DNA of 64,000 nt from Sipunculus nudus (lineage: Eukaryota; Annelida; Sipuncula; Golfingiida; Sipunculidae), in assembly GCA_026874595.1 (NCBI GenBank), contig CM049320.1, positions 52,030,714-52,094,713 of the forward strand. The letters are read 5' to 3'. The notes beneath the pieces are model-generated. The model worked only from the letters and a program-made list of their open reading frames with translations. It made no database searches and was not told where the DNA came from. The position numbers and the translations under genes are program-made. This document shows, one piece after another, positions 23,728 to 36,075 of the stretch; position 1 is the first letter of the stretch; every line of letters starts with the position of its first letter.

Positions 23728-24640
23728 CTAATGTATCATTGTGCCACAATGTGATGCTATAAATATCATCTGTTGTCCGGAGTCAAAGGCTTTTCCAAAA
23801 TCCACAAATATACAGCAAAACCTCCCCTTTCGGTTGCACACATATTTATGAACCAAAGCTTGTAAAACAAAAACATGATCTATGGTGCTATATCCTTTTC
23901 TGTATCCTGCTTGTGCTACCGATAGGATATTGTATATTTCCACATATTCAATCAACCTGTCTTTAGAACTTAAGTAAATATTTAACCCAAAATATTAAAT
24001 AAAGAAATACCTCGGTTATTGTCAGGCTGATTTACTTAACCTTTTTTTGTATATCGTCAACATTAAAGTTCTTAGCCAATAATTTACGAAATATCCCTGA
24101 CTGAAAACCCTATTAATTTATGTTTCTAATAAAGGTAGTAAGTAAAGACTGCTTCTGTCTATGGAGCTCACGCTCATATTTTTCATTTTATATTCTTTCT
24201 ATACGCTCATATTTTTCATTTTATATTATTTCTATATATATTTTAGCTCCATATCTTATGTCATCAGTAATCTCCTTTCTTCAGTTGCTTAAGAGATATT
24301 AAAAGTACTAATAACACTTATTTGTTTCTATGTTGGATATTTTTCCTTAGGTCTTTTATAATTTCGAAGATATTTCCAAATGTCATCGATATTTCTATTT
24401 TGTAAGGTTTCCATGAAGGTGTTTTCCTTTTAATTTTCCTTTTTTTTTAATATAAATCTAGCTTTAAAATATTTTTTTTACCATGACATTTGATAAAATC
24501 ATACGGCTCCCGTGTTATCCTGTACTTAGAAATAGCAGTCATCTTACCTATTTTTGCTACACAGACGCATTCATCCCACCAATTTGGCTAAGATATTTTA
24601 AATTTGTTTAAACTTGTTCTTTCTTCTGTGTCTTGATAAC
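23728..24640 (-). mobile_element. LINE reverse transcriptase relic, copy 1
   Basis: Minus-strand frames read, from the right, the linker Q-P-N-W-W-D-E-C-V (about 24,590), then FNVDDIQKKVK (about 24,040), then AQAGYRKGYSTIDHVFVLQA and GRFCCIFVDFGKAFD (23,910-23,780). Known: Q-x-G-F-R-x-x-x-S-T-x-D and F-(V/L)-D-F-x-K-A-F-D are RT motifs of non-LTR retrotransposons. The Y-x-D-D part is missing and stops interrupt the frame. Probably the same general family as the 6.5-8.0 kb relic. Confidence 0.88.
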
Positions 24641-24673
24641 TACACATTTTGAAATGTATGGTCTTCAGCTTTC

Positions 24674-25012
24674 GTCAGGAAAATGAACCAGTCCCATACA
24701 GCTTCCCCGGCATGGAACGCTGGATAAACGGCAGAAGACACTGGATACACACAACATCTGATTAAATGGAGAAACATGTCCGCCCATGATCATAATGTGT
24801 CATATATCTATACATATTATACATAGTTACGATCACATGTTAACAAGGAATTCGGCCGAAGAAAGCCCAAAATTATCCATGAGTTCGGAATCCGAAAGAC
24901 GTAGCACTTATCTCCATAAGATAATAATAGCTTTTGGACCTTGGAAGAGAACATGGGATGTATTCTTTGATGCCCTTATTCTTTGGGAGTTATGTTGATC
25001 ATTTAGGCTTTG
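24674..25012 (+). pseudogene. Deleted sulfotransferase relic (exon 1 joined to mid exon 2), copy 1
   Basis: Starts like exon 1 (E-N-E-P-V-P-Y-S-F, W-I-N-G, W-I-H-T-T), then passes without the intron or PAPS loop to I-H-S-Y-D-H-M-L-T-R-N, the A-L/F-G-P-W-K block and T-W-D-V-F-F-D-A. The catalytic-His motif is retained but the region from the P-K-S-G loop to L-P-R-P-N is deleted and frames are broken. The T-W-D-V-F-F-D stretch shows what the 60.8-kb copy lost by a one-base deletion. Confidence 0.85.
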
Positions 25013-25761
25013 ACTTAATTGACACTATTCTTTGTGTGAATCTTCACCCGTACAAAAGATTATTGTTTCAAATATATGTTGGATAAGCAAGGGATGGTAT
25101 AGATGTGTCCAGTGTAAGTGCATTTGCTACCGTCAGCAGCTACCCTCATCTAGCCTTGGTGAAAGGGGAACCCTTGTGAAAAGCCTACAGCTTGTCAACA
25201 GTTTTGTTTACTTTAATTAATGTACATATATGCAATGCGTTTATTATGAGGTCACTTTAACCATTTTGCTCGACACTTTTATTCACGATTAAACACATTC
25301 TTTACACTTACATTCATCATCCGTTTAAGGACGCATGTTTTCTAATTGGCGGTCTTTTATTTATTTGACAAGTTATTATTACGTACTAGCTAGCTTTTGT
25401 TTGCTCTTGATTGAGCTCCTTCATCCAGTCACATTTCAGATACGAGGTCTCACACAGACGGGCTTGTTGCCGCTTTACTCTACAGTCCGTTACACTGTCC
25501 AGCAATAGCACAAATATTTAATCAGGATCGTCTACAAAAGATAAAAATTCCGGCACTCAAACAATCAATCACTTAACACCTGACGAGTAAGACCGAGTTT
25601 CAAAATTTCTTTCCACTTTTTTAAACAAAACAAATTTGTTGTTAGCAATTTCCTTCATCGTCATATATATTTATGTGTGGAAAGAAATTCTCTGCCACCC
25701 ACATGGTAATTGATACGTAACCAACATAAGATCAATGAAATATGGCAAACATTTTTCTAGA

Positions 25762-25819
<58 letters not shown>

Positions 25820-25984
25820 AGAGAGAAAAATGACAAACAGTAGCTATCCTTATAATTATCCCTATAATTCCCTTGCCTTAAGGGAGAGGTTTTTACATTC
25901 ATCTATGTAGCACTTGTGATCAATAAATTTAAGCATAACATTTAATATTGTAAATATTAGATTCAACTGTCAACACCAACGGTC

Positions 25985-26320
25985 CCATAGGAATGCAGCA
26001 TTGAGATAGCATAACTCTGCACAAGGGAAACCTTTTCTTCATGGGGGTTAAAATGTGAGTTGAAAAAAAGTAGACCAGAGGCCTCTAGCGACTTTGCCAT
26101 CTTGATAAGCGTCCTTTAAGCGCCTTGGTGTCTCCCTCTTGGCGGAAATGTAACTCCAAACAGAACGGACGTATTTTGTTGAATTGTTTACACTGGATCA
26201 TATTTGGAATGACTTCGTACTCCCATTGTTCGATGTCCATCTTGAAAATGTCGGAATATAGTAATTTAAAATTATAAACATACCTTTATACTTAATTTAA
26301 GATAAACTGTGTTATGCATC

Positions 26321-26397
<77 letters not shown>

Positions 26398-27090
26398 GAG
26401 AGAGAAAGCGACGTTATGGCAGGGTTACATTCACGGGAATATCTGTATTCTGCAATTTTGTTTTCTATATTTTACCGGTGAAAACGTTGTTTCACAAGTT
26501 TGTCTTACAAAAAATAAATATTAACGAATAGATGGATAAGGATATTTTAGCAGACAGTTTTGAGAGCTAATTTCCTGTTTCCGGAAATATATTTTGAAAG
26601 TCTTGCGAGAGTTCTTAAAAAATCAACTTCTAGTATGGTGAATGACGCTCAGGTACCCCCATTCACCAACGTAGACTAACCCACTATCACCCATTCCTAC
26701 CATTGAAAAGAGGTAGGACCCTACCAGTGGGCCTAGGGTTAGGACTGCCCTCTGTGAAATGTGACAAAACTCCAGCCTAATTCAACGTATTTTACTTAGT
26801 GGTGAATTTACTCAAGTATCCGTTAGATAAAGTAGCGGCTGTCCTGTCTTAGAAGAGAAGCACCCAAGGGGATAAGCGTGCATCTGCCCCGTACGTTTCG
26901 GCTAAATTATTTATTTCGAATAAGACAGATCTATCGGTTATTTTCGCGATTTCAACTAAAACTCAGTGTTGTTTTGTTTTACCTTTTAGCGAAGTCCAAC
27001 AAAGGTACCCACTTTTTCATGATCAAGCATTTGCCTTGTAGTTGAGACGGTCTTCATGATCCAGCCGTTCTTCTCCACCCTATCAGCGCC
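25985..27090 (-). pseudogene. METTL24-like 3' exons, decayed copy 1
   Basis: The terminal exon (26,253-25,985) still reads D-I-F-K-M-D-I-E-Q-W-E-Y-E-V-I-P-N but has lost 18 bp including the acceptor, carries a one-base insertion in the R-Q-G-E-T stretch, and the stop codon is changed to TGG. The preceding exon (27,090-27,013) keeps G-A-D-R-V-E-K-N-G-W and the donor AAA/GTGGGT but is truncated at its 5' side, where unrelated sequence begins. Non-functional. Confidence 0.85.
26323..26405. repeat. (TA)n(GA)n compound microsatellite
   Basis: Same compound tract as at 1194 and 63,337; lengths differ from copy 2 (48,938-49,024). Confidence 0.95.
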
Positions 27091-27456
27091 TTCGGATTTT
27101 ACTTGTACGGGTAATTTGGATGACGGAAACGTAAGCTATAGTGATTATGGGGAGATGAAGGTCAATCCTCACAAGCGTCTCGAAGACAAATTGGTCGAAT
27201 TTCGAAATGCTCATACAGCTCACTAGCTGAACATAAGTCAAGGGTGCTAGTTGTCACAAAAAATAAGCAAGACTCATAAGGACCCAGCTGACATGTCCAA
27301 AATCAAATGAAATCCGACCTATGAAAAATAAATAGAACATTATAGACAAACTTTTTTACACCTTATAAACAAGAATACTTGGTCCGGAAACTGTATAGGT
27401 TCACAAACCTGCATACCGTCTGTAGGGTTCCCCGACATATTTGATTTGCTTTTTGC

Positions 27457-29260
27457 AGAATTCCAGAAACAATCTCTCACATGTTTGTTCGAATGGTTCC
27501 ATTTTGATTGCTTTTGGCCGTGTTACAGGATACTGAACTTAATCATTTGGCCAAAGAAGCAATTCAGTATTAAAATACAAAGTTAAATATTTAACAGAAA
27601 TATTCCCAGAAACGGGGTCCAATTTTTTTATACTTCACAGAAATAATTCCAGAAACAATTTCTCTAATTTTTTTTTTCTCAAATGGTTCAAGTTCAATGA
27701 AATTTGGCCAAGTTACAGGAAATTGAACTTCGTCATTTGGCCACGCAAACATACTAAAATTACAATCTCAGATACGGAAGAAACTAGCATCACCAAGTTT
27801 AATGCAAGTGTTACCCTCATGTTTTATGATTAAACCGTCAAGCCTTATTGTTTCATTTTTCGTAAGGATCATCTAAGGGTAGGGTCCTCTCAAATGTGTA
27901 AGAAAAGGTTGGGTCCATTGATTATTGGTGGAGTTAAAAAAAGCTGAAACTGGCCATGTGGCCAAGGAAGCCTATATGAAATTGAGGGTTGCAATAGTCT
28001 TTTTCATCTGAAGCTGTTGTTTCAAAATTATGTAATAGTGCACAAAATGGAATGCTTTATCTTGTGTGGATGGCTGGTGGCGCTACCTTCAATCAAGTTC
28101 ATCTTGCGTCCATCTGTAGATCTGTTTTGGTGAAAATCACAATTATCTTCAATATAACGGCTTAAAATGTTGCATGTCCATCTTGGATAGCTTTAGCATA
28201 CTCATGACAGTTGGCGCCACCTTCAATCATGAGTTCGTAAAATACATTGATGCGTAAATCTCAGGTGTGGTTTGACGTATCAACCTAACAATGTGCATGT
28301 AGATGGATGGTGGTGCCACCTACGTTAATCTTTAGTTTCGTCCATCCGTGTGTCTTGTGATACTTAGGCATCTCTGATGCCAATGGTTTGGAAGGCTGTA
28401 ACGGCAGGAGAGATTGCATGCCTCATTTTATCTATGCCTCTGTGATTTTGCAGATACCTGTAGTCGATTTTCGACTACACATGTTCCATTTTTTTAATCA
28501 GGTTCAAATGTTTAGTACTTGCTTTGTACATGTACAAGTAACATATGAACTTGAAAAATTGTCAAATACTTTTCAAATAATGGTCAAGCATGTTTTCAAG
28601 GAAGCATTACACCTAATGTGTATCCCGTTGCACAGGTTCGCATTAGGTCTGTAGGCTTTGCTTATTTATGAATCAGTCGCCGAAAAAAATAATTAAGATC
28701 ATTTTGCTATATGAAGTCCATGTTCTCCAATTTCTGTTAAAGTCTTTATTTGCTAACTCCGCAAGGCTATATTCTGTAGTATCGGCGTTAGTTTTGTAAG
28801 TGTGTCTGTTAGCACTTTTACACGAAAGTCATAAAGGATTTTGAAGAAATTTTGTGAAATGCAAAAAATAACATCCCAAAACATTTCGAAGGAACCTTGT
28901 TCAATATTATATCTTATTTAAAGCATGTTTAACTATTTTGAGGCAACCATCAATTTGGTGAACCTTTACACACATTTCTCTCGTTTATGTTTATGTATCG
29001 TTATATGTACCAAAAAGCAAAGTTTAAACAGGACACCGGTGGTTTACATTTAGCGGGTGTATACACACACACACATATATATATATATACACACATATAT
29101 ATATGTATATATATAATTTCACGGAATAAAAAATTACAAAATATGAATTAAATGACATTAGATGTTTGTCTAAACTTTGTCCATGTGTTTTCCTTGGTAA
29201 ACTATGTGTCGGGAATATGTTATAGTATTCACATCTGTACAAGTTTACAAAGATAATATT
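27457..29260. other. Spacer between the two 21-kb copies
   Basis: Unique at the scale of this window. It contains a diverged direct repeat of about 185 bp (CCAGAAACAAT...GGTTC...TTGGCC...TTACAGGA near 27,463 and 27,649) and about three weak repeats of a GTGGCGCTACCTTCAATCA type block (28,077-28,350). One 88-codon open frame (28,388-28,654) has no recognisable motif. A (CA)n/(TA)n tract lies at 29,063-29,115. Confidence 0.6.
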
Positions 29261-29349
29261 TTTTCATATCATGAACTTGTGATATATGTATTGTTGTAGG
29301 ATGAATATTCTCACCTAATATTGGAGGTTATTAAATAAATAAATAAATA

Positions 29350-30545
29350 ATGCATTTATAAAAACATAAATTCTCTTCAAATTTTTCCTTGCTCTGTGTA
29401 CAGATATCTCTAATTTTTTGTCTTAAAACTGTGTATGTCTTCAAATCATCTAAGCTTCCTGACTTACTATGAAAATTTAGCGATTTAAATTTGTTATGTT
29501 TTGCTTTTGCACTGGCTTCGTCCCCTCATTTGGTTAACATATTCTATATGCATATGTAACTTTTAACTTCCATTGTGGTACATCGTATAATATCAATAAA
29601 TTGTTTAACAGCTGCATCTGTATCAAATTCAGTGTAATGGTAAAGTGATAGGTGGTTACTTTCACACTCAGAATAACATGACTGATATTTTTCCTAATAT
29701 CCCATGTTTTTATTTTGTATTTGATCCATGGTTTGGTGAAATTGCATTTTGTGTCTGTTGTACATTATAATAAGATTTTAATTTTAAGGTACACATTACT
29801 GGAAAATGATCAGAGATATCAAGTGTCGGAACTGCAAATGACTCTACAACACTATAAAGTTCTGTACTTACTAATATATAATCAACTAACCTTTGCCCCA
29901 CATGAGTTATGCATGTGAACATCCCGACTAAGTCGGGGCAGCTCTGCCGTTGAGTATATGTACATTCAATGAGCATCACAAATTTTGTAAAGAGAATCCA
30001 AAATTATTAATTTTACAGTTTTTTAGAGTTTCTGCTTATACTAAAGGTATCTGTACGAAAGTCATCCCCAATGCCAGTGTATTCTCATTCATCTTTTTTT
30101 TTAAATCTCGCAAATGACCAAGACTGGCATTTAAATCACCTATTATAATAATACGAAGTCTCAATGATGGGAAATGATTCTGTTATAATATATTTTAATC
30201 TTAAAATGCCATCACTTTTTTTCCTACTTTTTTCCACTTTTCATAATACAATATAAAGCCTTCTGGGGGAATATATGCACACACCAACAATACGTCTTTA
30301 TCAAGCTCTAATGAGTTCCCATCAAAAGTGAGTGCAATAATATCTGTATTTATACACTTTTATGATTTTAAAATTACAGGATCTTATGCACACAAGGATT
30401 CCTCTTCTAGACATTTTACTTCTTGAATTACAAAAACAATGTGCCAAACAGTAGCACAAGTCTCTAAAATTCAAAGAATATCACACACATTCACCTCATA
30501 TTTAAATTCCGGTAAATGCTGTTTTTTTAACTACTAAGAAGGTCC
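29350..30545 (-). mobile_element. LINE endonuclease relic, copy 2
   Basis: Counterpart of the 6.5-8.0 kb relic with the same VGQRLVDYILVSTELY and SDHFPVMCTLKLK blocks. It retains the 17 bp missing in copy 1 after G-D-L-N-A, but has lost about 240 bp holding the linker end and the F-P-E-E-W-G block. Confidence 0.85.
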
Positions 30546-30737
30546 AATTATCTACATTTCTGATTGGATCAATTTGTGAAGGTGTGCTTAACTGTCTGGT
30601 AGTTGCTGCAAAAGGTGAGTTAAAACAAGGTGCAGTTAGATCCAAAGAATTGTCTTGTTGTCCATCGTCACTGCAATCATGGTTAGTATGTGTGTGGGGT
30701 GCAGTGCAAAAAGTGGGTGCTTCATGTACTTTAAGAC

Positions 30738-32240
30738 CCTGTCACATTAGCACTGTGTGGGCTACACGGGCTTTCCTGCACGAACAATTCTGCGGGCATG
30801 CCAAGATTTGGAGCGGTTTCGTGTGGCACTTCCCTGATTGATCCGTGGTACCTGCGTGGGCCTTGCGTGTGCTCCCTGGATATGCGGGCCAGGCTCGTGA
30901 GAGCTTACAGACAGGTAAGTGTTAGCTACTAGACAAACAAGGGCACTGCGGGTTACCTGCGTGCAAGCTACGTGACACCTGCGTGGGAGTTGCCTGCAAG
31001 GCGCAAGGGTTGCGTATGCCATTAGCGGACCTATCAATGCAGGTCGGGCGGAGAGTTAATCAAATCTCAGCCAGATTTCATAGTCGCAGAACGCCAGCAA
31101 CTTGCCCCCACCCAGTCATCAGTTTACCGGCAGGAAGGCAGTAACTGGCCCTCTACATGTCCTTACGTTCCTCGTATACCTCGCTCTATGCCTGCAGTAG
31201 ACGGGCTACACGCAGGTTGGTATTACCTGCACCGTTCCTTGGCAGCAAAACGCACGTTCTAGCCTGCATCTGACACGCGCTAGCGCAAAATTGCCACAGG
31301 TCCACGGCAAATGAACTTTCTTCAAGCGGATTAACTGCCTGTGATTTGCGGCCGCAGCGGGCCTCTGGGTGGTGTTCTGCGTGGACTTAACGGGCAAACT
31401 CCAGCAGCTTAAGGCCCTGTCACATTAGCACAGCGTGGACCACACGGGATTGTTGCCCGCATAAGTTTATTGCACGCAGGAAAGATTGTGCGGGCTGGCC
31501 AAGATTTGGGTAAGATTCGCGTGGAACTTGTCCATTGGATATGTTGAATCTGCGTGGACCTTGCGTTTGCGGGCTAGGCGCGCGAGAGCTTAGAGACCGT
31601 GTTAGCTCCGAACCTCACTGCGGGTTATCTGCGTTCCAGCTCCGGGTCACATACGGGGGAGTTGCCTGCAAGGCGCGAGAGTTGTGTATGCCGGTAGCGG
31701 GATTATATATACGGCAGGGGTAGTCGCAGAACGCCATTAATTTACCCGCAGCAAGCCCTCAGATTTCCAACAGGAAGTAACTGGCTCTCAACATGCCCTC
31801 GCGCACCTCGTATACCTTGCTTCATGCCTGTAGAAATGACCAGGTACACACGCAGGTCGGCAGTACCGACACCGTTTCACGGCTAATAGACATTCTTTAA
31901 GCGGGTATCTGCCTGTGACTTGTGGCCGCTACGAACTCCCGCAGCTAACACGGACCACGTTTTGAACATGTTCAAAACTTGGCTGCGGGCAATTCGGACT
32001 TCCGTGCGCACCTGCGGGCAAGTCCGGATCAGATCCGAGCTAGATACTGCCAGGTCCGTGCCAACTGCGGGGAGCTACGGGAAGCAAAAACTGTCACCCG
32101 TTAGTTGCACGCAGTGCTTTTGTGACAGGGGCTTTACCTGGAACAAGATTTGGCTGCTTTGCCAGCCTCCGAGGCTCCTCTATTTGTTCACCATGTGACC
32201 CTTACATGCTTGAGCATCGGGCCTTCAACGTCCTTAGGGC
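30738..32240. repeat. GC-rich repeat, copy 2
   Basis: Counterpart of 8128-9640, including both ~700-bp units and the palindrome at 31,959-31,978. A small deletion near 30,775 breaks the long plus-strand frame that is open in copy 1, supporting the view that the frame is not coding. Confidence 0.7.
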
Positions 32241-33406
32241 TGGGTGGTTTCTTCGGGCCTTGGTTCAGCTCAAAATCCCCCCCCCCCCCCCCCCCATCCT
32301 GCGCCAACAACATCGCCAGCTGTGTTGCCAAACGCAATGCTAAACTCAGGGTTTTTACAGCGATTTTTATTTTTTAGCGTGGCTGTACAAGACAGTCAAT
32401 TCGGGCCCGCCAAATGTATGTGCTGACACCCATATTAATGTAACTCCTAGATATATGTCCTTAAAAGTAAAAGGTGATGTAAAAGCCTCAAAACAAAATC
32501 AAAACTTAACTTTGTGCAAAAATGTGTAAACTACCCCTGTACCGTCAAGCCAAAAAGTAAATTTTCGTACCGGTAAAGAATCATATCGAAAATGAGTCAA
32601 ATGTCGTATTGATACTATCGTATCGGTAAAGAATGAATTATCTTATCGATAATTAGTCAACTATCGTAACGATACAGAGTCAACTTTGGTTCGATACAAA
32701 TTCGTCCATCGTATCGGTTCTAAGTCAACTATCGTATCGATACAGATTCAAGTATCGTATCGATGCAGATTCAACTACCGTGTCGGTCCAGAGTCAACTA
32801 TCGTATCGGTACAGAGTCAACTTTTGTATCGAAACAGAGTCAATAATCGATGTCATTGTATTGATATGTTAACTATATATGACCCTTCAAAAACGTTTGA
32901 CATTCGCTGAATTCTAAATAGTTTTAATGAATTCTCCGGCAACGATTTGTGATTCGAAAGCGTAAAAATCTCATATCAATTCATAATTGCCGGATAAAAC
33001 CACGATTGTTTCGAACATTTATTCCGTGTAATATACACTCATGCAGCTGAATTGAATCTTTGTGATTTAACCTTTAAAGCATGCCTACTTAGTGAAACAT
33101 TTGGAAGTAAAATTTGAACCAGTAGTGATTAGGTTGAGATGAAGGTCGATTCTCACAAACATCTCGAAAACAAATTGGTCAAAGTTGAAAGGCTCACAGA
33201 GCTCATTGTCTGTGATATCTTAACCAAAGGTTATAACTTATAGCTTATTTCCTTTAAATATAAAGAAAGTATTAACTATAAATTATTGCAAATGTTTCTC
33301 ACGTTCTCTTATAATTGAAAAAAAAATATATTTTGTCAGGAACATGTCGTTTGCAGCAAAAGGTTCTGCTGTTGCATAAGAAAAAAGGAAAAAAAATCAA
33401 GCTTAC

Positions 33407-33523
33407 CTTCTCACTTTGGCTGCTTCGTTGCCTATATTCAAGGTCAAAGAATATACAGATGGTTAAAGCTATGAATAAGACAACAGCCTGTCTTTTCGAG
33501 CCAAGACCAAACAAATGCATTGT
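33407..33523 (-). CDS. N-terminal signal-anchor exon, copy 2A
   Basis: Identical in structure to the exon at 10,817-10,933 (acceptor TTCACAG, 38 codons, donor AAG/GTAAGC), with the same D-L-E-Y-R variant. On the same strand, the next METTL24-like exons downstream are the decayed ones at 27.1-26.0 kb, so if this exon belonged to that gene the gene is dead here. Confidence 0.5.
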
Positions 33524-33625
33524 CTGTGAATAATTAAGAAAAGACCTCATTGGAATAAAACTACTATATATATGGACGTAGTTGTAGCTTGAAGTTACTG
33601 TCGTCTTGTTCTAGCAGTTGAACAA

Positions 33626-33693
<68 letters not shown>

Positions 33694-34191
33694 ACAACAC
33701 TTATTGTATAGTCTAGCACATATGTGCTATTAGTCAAGTCTAATCAGATGTTAGACAATTAAAAAAAAGTTGTTTTGTGCTGAATCGCGATTAAATCTTG
33801 CCTGAACTGACACTCCGTATTGATTCAAAGGGAAACGCTATACAATATAGATAGAGTTAAAAGTTTATGCATGCATGTACGTTATAGGCCTTCCATTGTG
33901 TTGTGTTTGCTGAGCAGGTACACATATGTATGACTGGTCAAATGCGAGTTTGAAAAAAACATGCTAAAGAAAATGACGAATGAGCCTGAAAGTGACCGCC
34001 ATGTTCCACTCATCGAAAATATATAGTCAATATTAATGTGAAACATGCTTTGCTTATAAAAAGCTTAAAAACAGAATAGTGTTGAAACTGACATATTTAT
34101 ATATAGATATACAAATACTTTAAATAATCAAAACCATTTTGAATGAAAAGTTTTCAAAGTACAATGCGATATCACGCAGGTGAACTATCCG

Positions 34192-34223
<32 letters not shown>

Positions 34224-34355
34224 CTGTAGAAAGAGAGAGAGATGTATAAATATGTCCGTTCTTTGTTTGGAGAAATGAACATGAATACACAGAAAAAAGT
34301 CGGTTCACAGCCGATCAAGTTGAGCCCACGACCTTTCGACCAAGAGACTGAAATA

Positions 34356-34358
<3 letters not shown>

Positions 34359-34433
<75 letters not shown>

Positions 34434-34464
34434 GTATATATATGTGTGTATGTATATATATATA
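34359..34464. repeat. (TA)n microsatellite with interruptions
   Basis: About 105 bases of TA with a few GTA interruptions; the equivalent at 11,760-11,852 includes a (GT)n stretch. Expansion differs strongly between the two copies. Confidence 0.95.
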
Positions 34465-34477
34465 CGACTCTTCTCGA

Positions 34478-34706
34478 GAAATGTTTGAAAGGTAACTATC
34501 TTTCGACGCGTAATATCCCAGGGCCACCTAGATATCTTCATAAAGTGCGCGGGTTTCGGATTGGAACGATTTTTGGAAGGAAACACAGAAAAGTCAATAA
34601 GGCTTCCTCGTCTTACCAAAGTTATGTTTGCATGTTACCAAGGGAACTTTATTGGGGAAAGTTTAAATCATCTACACTGTTCGGAACCCGAAAGATCTGG
34701 CACTAC
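34478..34706 (+). pseudogene. Sulfotransferase exon-2 relic, unit A copy 2
   Basis: Counterpart of 11,877-12,095, with the same altered acceptor (CTCGAG) and the TGA in place of the conserved Trp of the PAPS loop. Confidence 0.85.
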
Positions 34707-35958
34707 CTGGGGGGGTTCTTCGGGCCTGGGTTCAGCACGACCCCCCCCCCCCCCCCCCCCCATCCTAAGTCACCAACATCGCCAGCAGTGTTGCCGGGCG
34801 CAATGTGAAATCAGTGATCTCAAAGCGAATTTCATTTTAGAGCGTGGCTGTACAAGAGAGTCCATTCGGGCCAGCCAAGTGTATGTGCTGACACCCATAT
34901 TAATGTTACTCCTAGATATATGTCCTCAAAATGTAAAGGTGATCTAAACGCCTCAAAACAGCATCAAAACGTCAAGACAAAAAGTAAACTTTCGTACCAG
35001 TGAAGAGTCATCTATTGTATCGATAATGAGTCAAATGTCGTATTGATATAGAGTCAGCTATCGGTTAGGTACTGAGTCAACTATCGTATCTATGCAATGT
35101 TTATTACCGTATCGGTACAGAGCTCACTATCCTATCGATACAGAGCCAAATATCTTATCGGTAAAGAGTAAATCATCGTATCAATATTAAGTCAACCATC
35201 GTATCGATACAGAGTCAACTTTAGTTCGATACAAATCCATCCATCGTATCAGTTCAAAGTCAACTGTCGTATCGATGCAGATTTAGGTATCGTGTCGGTA
35301 CAGGTTTAACTACCGTATCGATACAGATTCAAGTATCGTTTCGGTCCAGAGTCAATTATCGTATAGGTACAGAGTCAACTATTGTGTCGAAACAGAGTCA
35401 ACTATTGATTGATATGTTAACTATATATGACCATTCAAAAAGTTTGACATTAGTTGAATTGTAAATAATTTTCATAAATTCTCCGGCAACGATTTGTGAT
35501 TCGAAAGCGTAAAAATCTCATATCAATTCATAATCGCCGGATAAAACCACGATTGTTTCGAACATTAATGCCGTGTAATATACACCAATGCAGCTGAATT
35601 GAATCTTTGGGATTTAACCTTTAAAGCATGCCTACTTAGTGAAACATTTGGAAGTAAAATTTGGACCAGTAGTGATAAGGAGGAGATGAAGGTCGATTCT
35701 CACAAACATCTCAAAAACAAATTGGTCAAATTTGAAAAGCTCACAGAGCTCATTGGCTGTGATATCTTAACCAGAAGTTATAACTTAAAGCTTATTTCCT
35801 TTAAATATAAAGAAAGTATTAACTATAAATTATTGCAAATGTCTCTGACCGTCTCTTATAATTGAAAAAAAATATATCAACAAGTCAGGAACATGTCGTT
35901 TGCAGCAAAAGGTTCTGCTGTTGCATAAGAAAAAGAAAAAGAAAAAAATCAAGCTTAC

Positions 35959-36075
35959 CTTCTCACTTTGGCTGCTTCGTTGCCAATATTCAAGGGCAAA
36001 GAATATACAGATAGTTAAAGCTATAATTAAGACAACAGCCTGTCTTTTCGAGCCAAGCCAAAACAAATGCATTGT
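35959..36075 (-). CDS. N-terminal signal-anchor exon, copy 2B
   Basis: Fourth copy of the 117-bp exon. Changes from copy 1B include G5W and F16I in the anchor exon, both conservative for a membrane span, and the splice sites are intact (acceptor TACACAG). Confidence 0.5.

Larger units (their letters stand above)
6431..27456. repeat. Segmental duplication, copy 1 (~21.0 kb)
   Basis: The sequence from TTTTCATATCATGAACTTG at 6431 to ATTTGATTTGCTTTTTGC ending at 27,456 recurs in the same orientation at 29,261-50,077. Differences are scattered substitutions, microsatellite length changes and a few indels (for example about 240 bp near 6531-6770 present only here, and 17 bp present only in copy 2). 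The left flank continues LINE-related sequence. The right flank (AGAATTCC...) is not shared with related repeats elsewhere, so the right edge looks like the duplication junction. Confidence 0.95.

Noticed and set aside
28388-28654. 88-codon plus-strand frame in the spacer
   Set aside because: No motif, no conserved counterpart, and no clear splice or promoter context.
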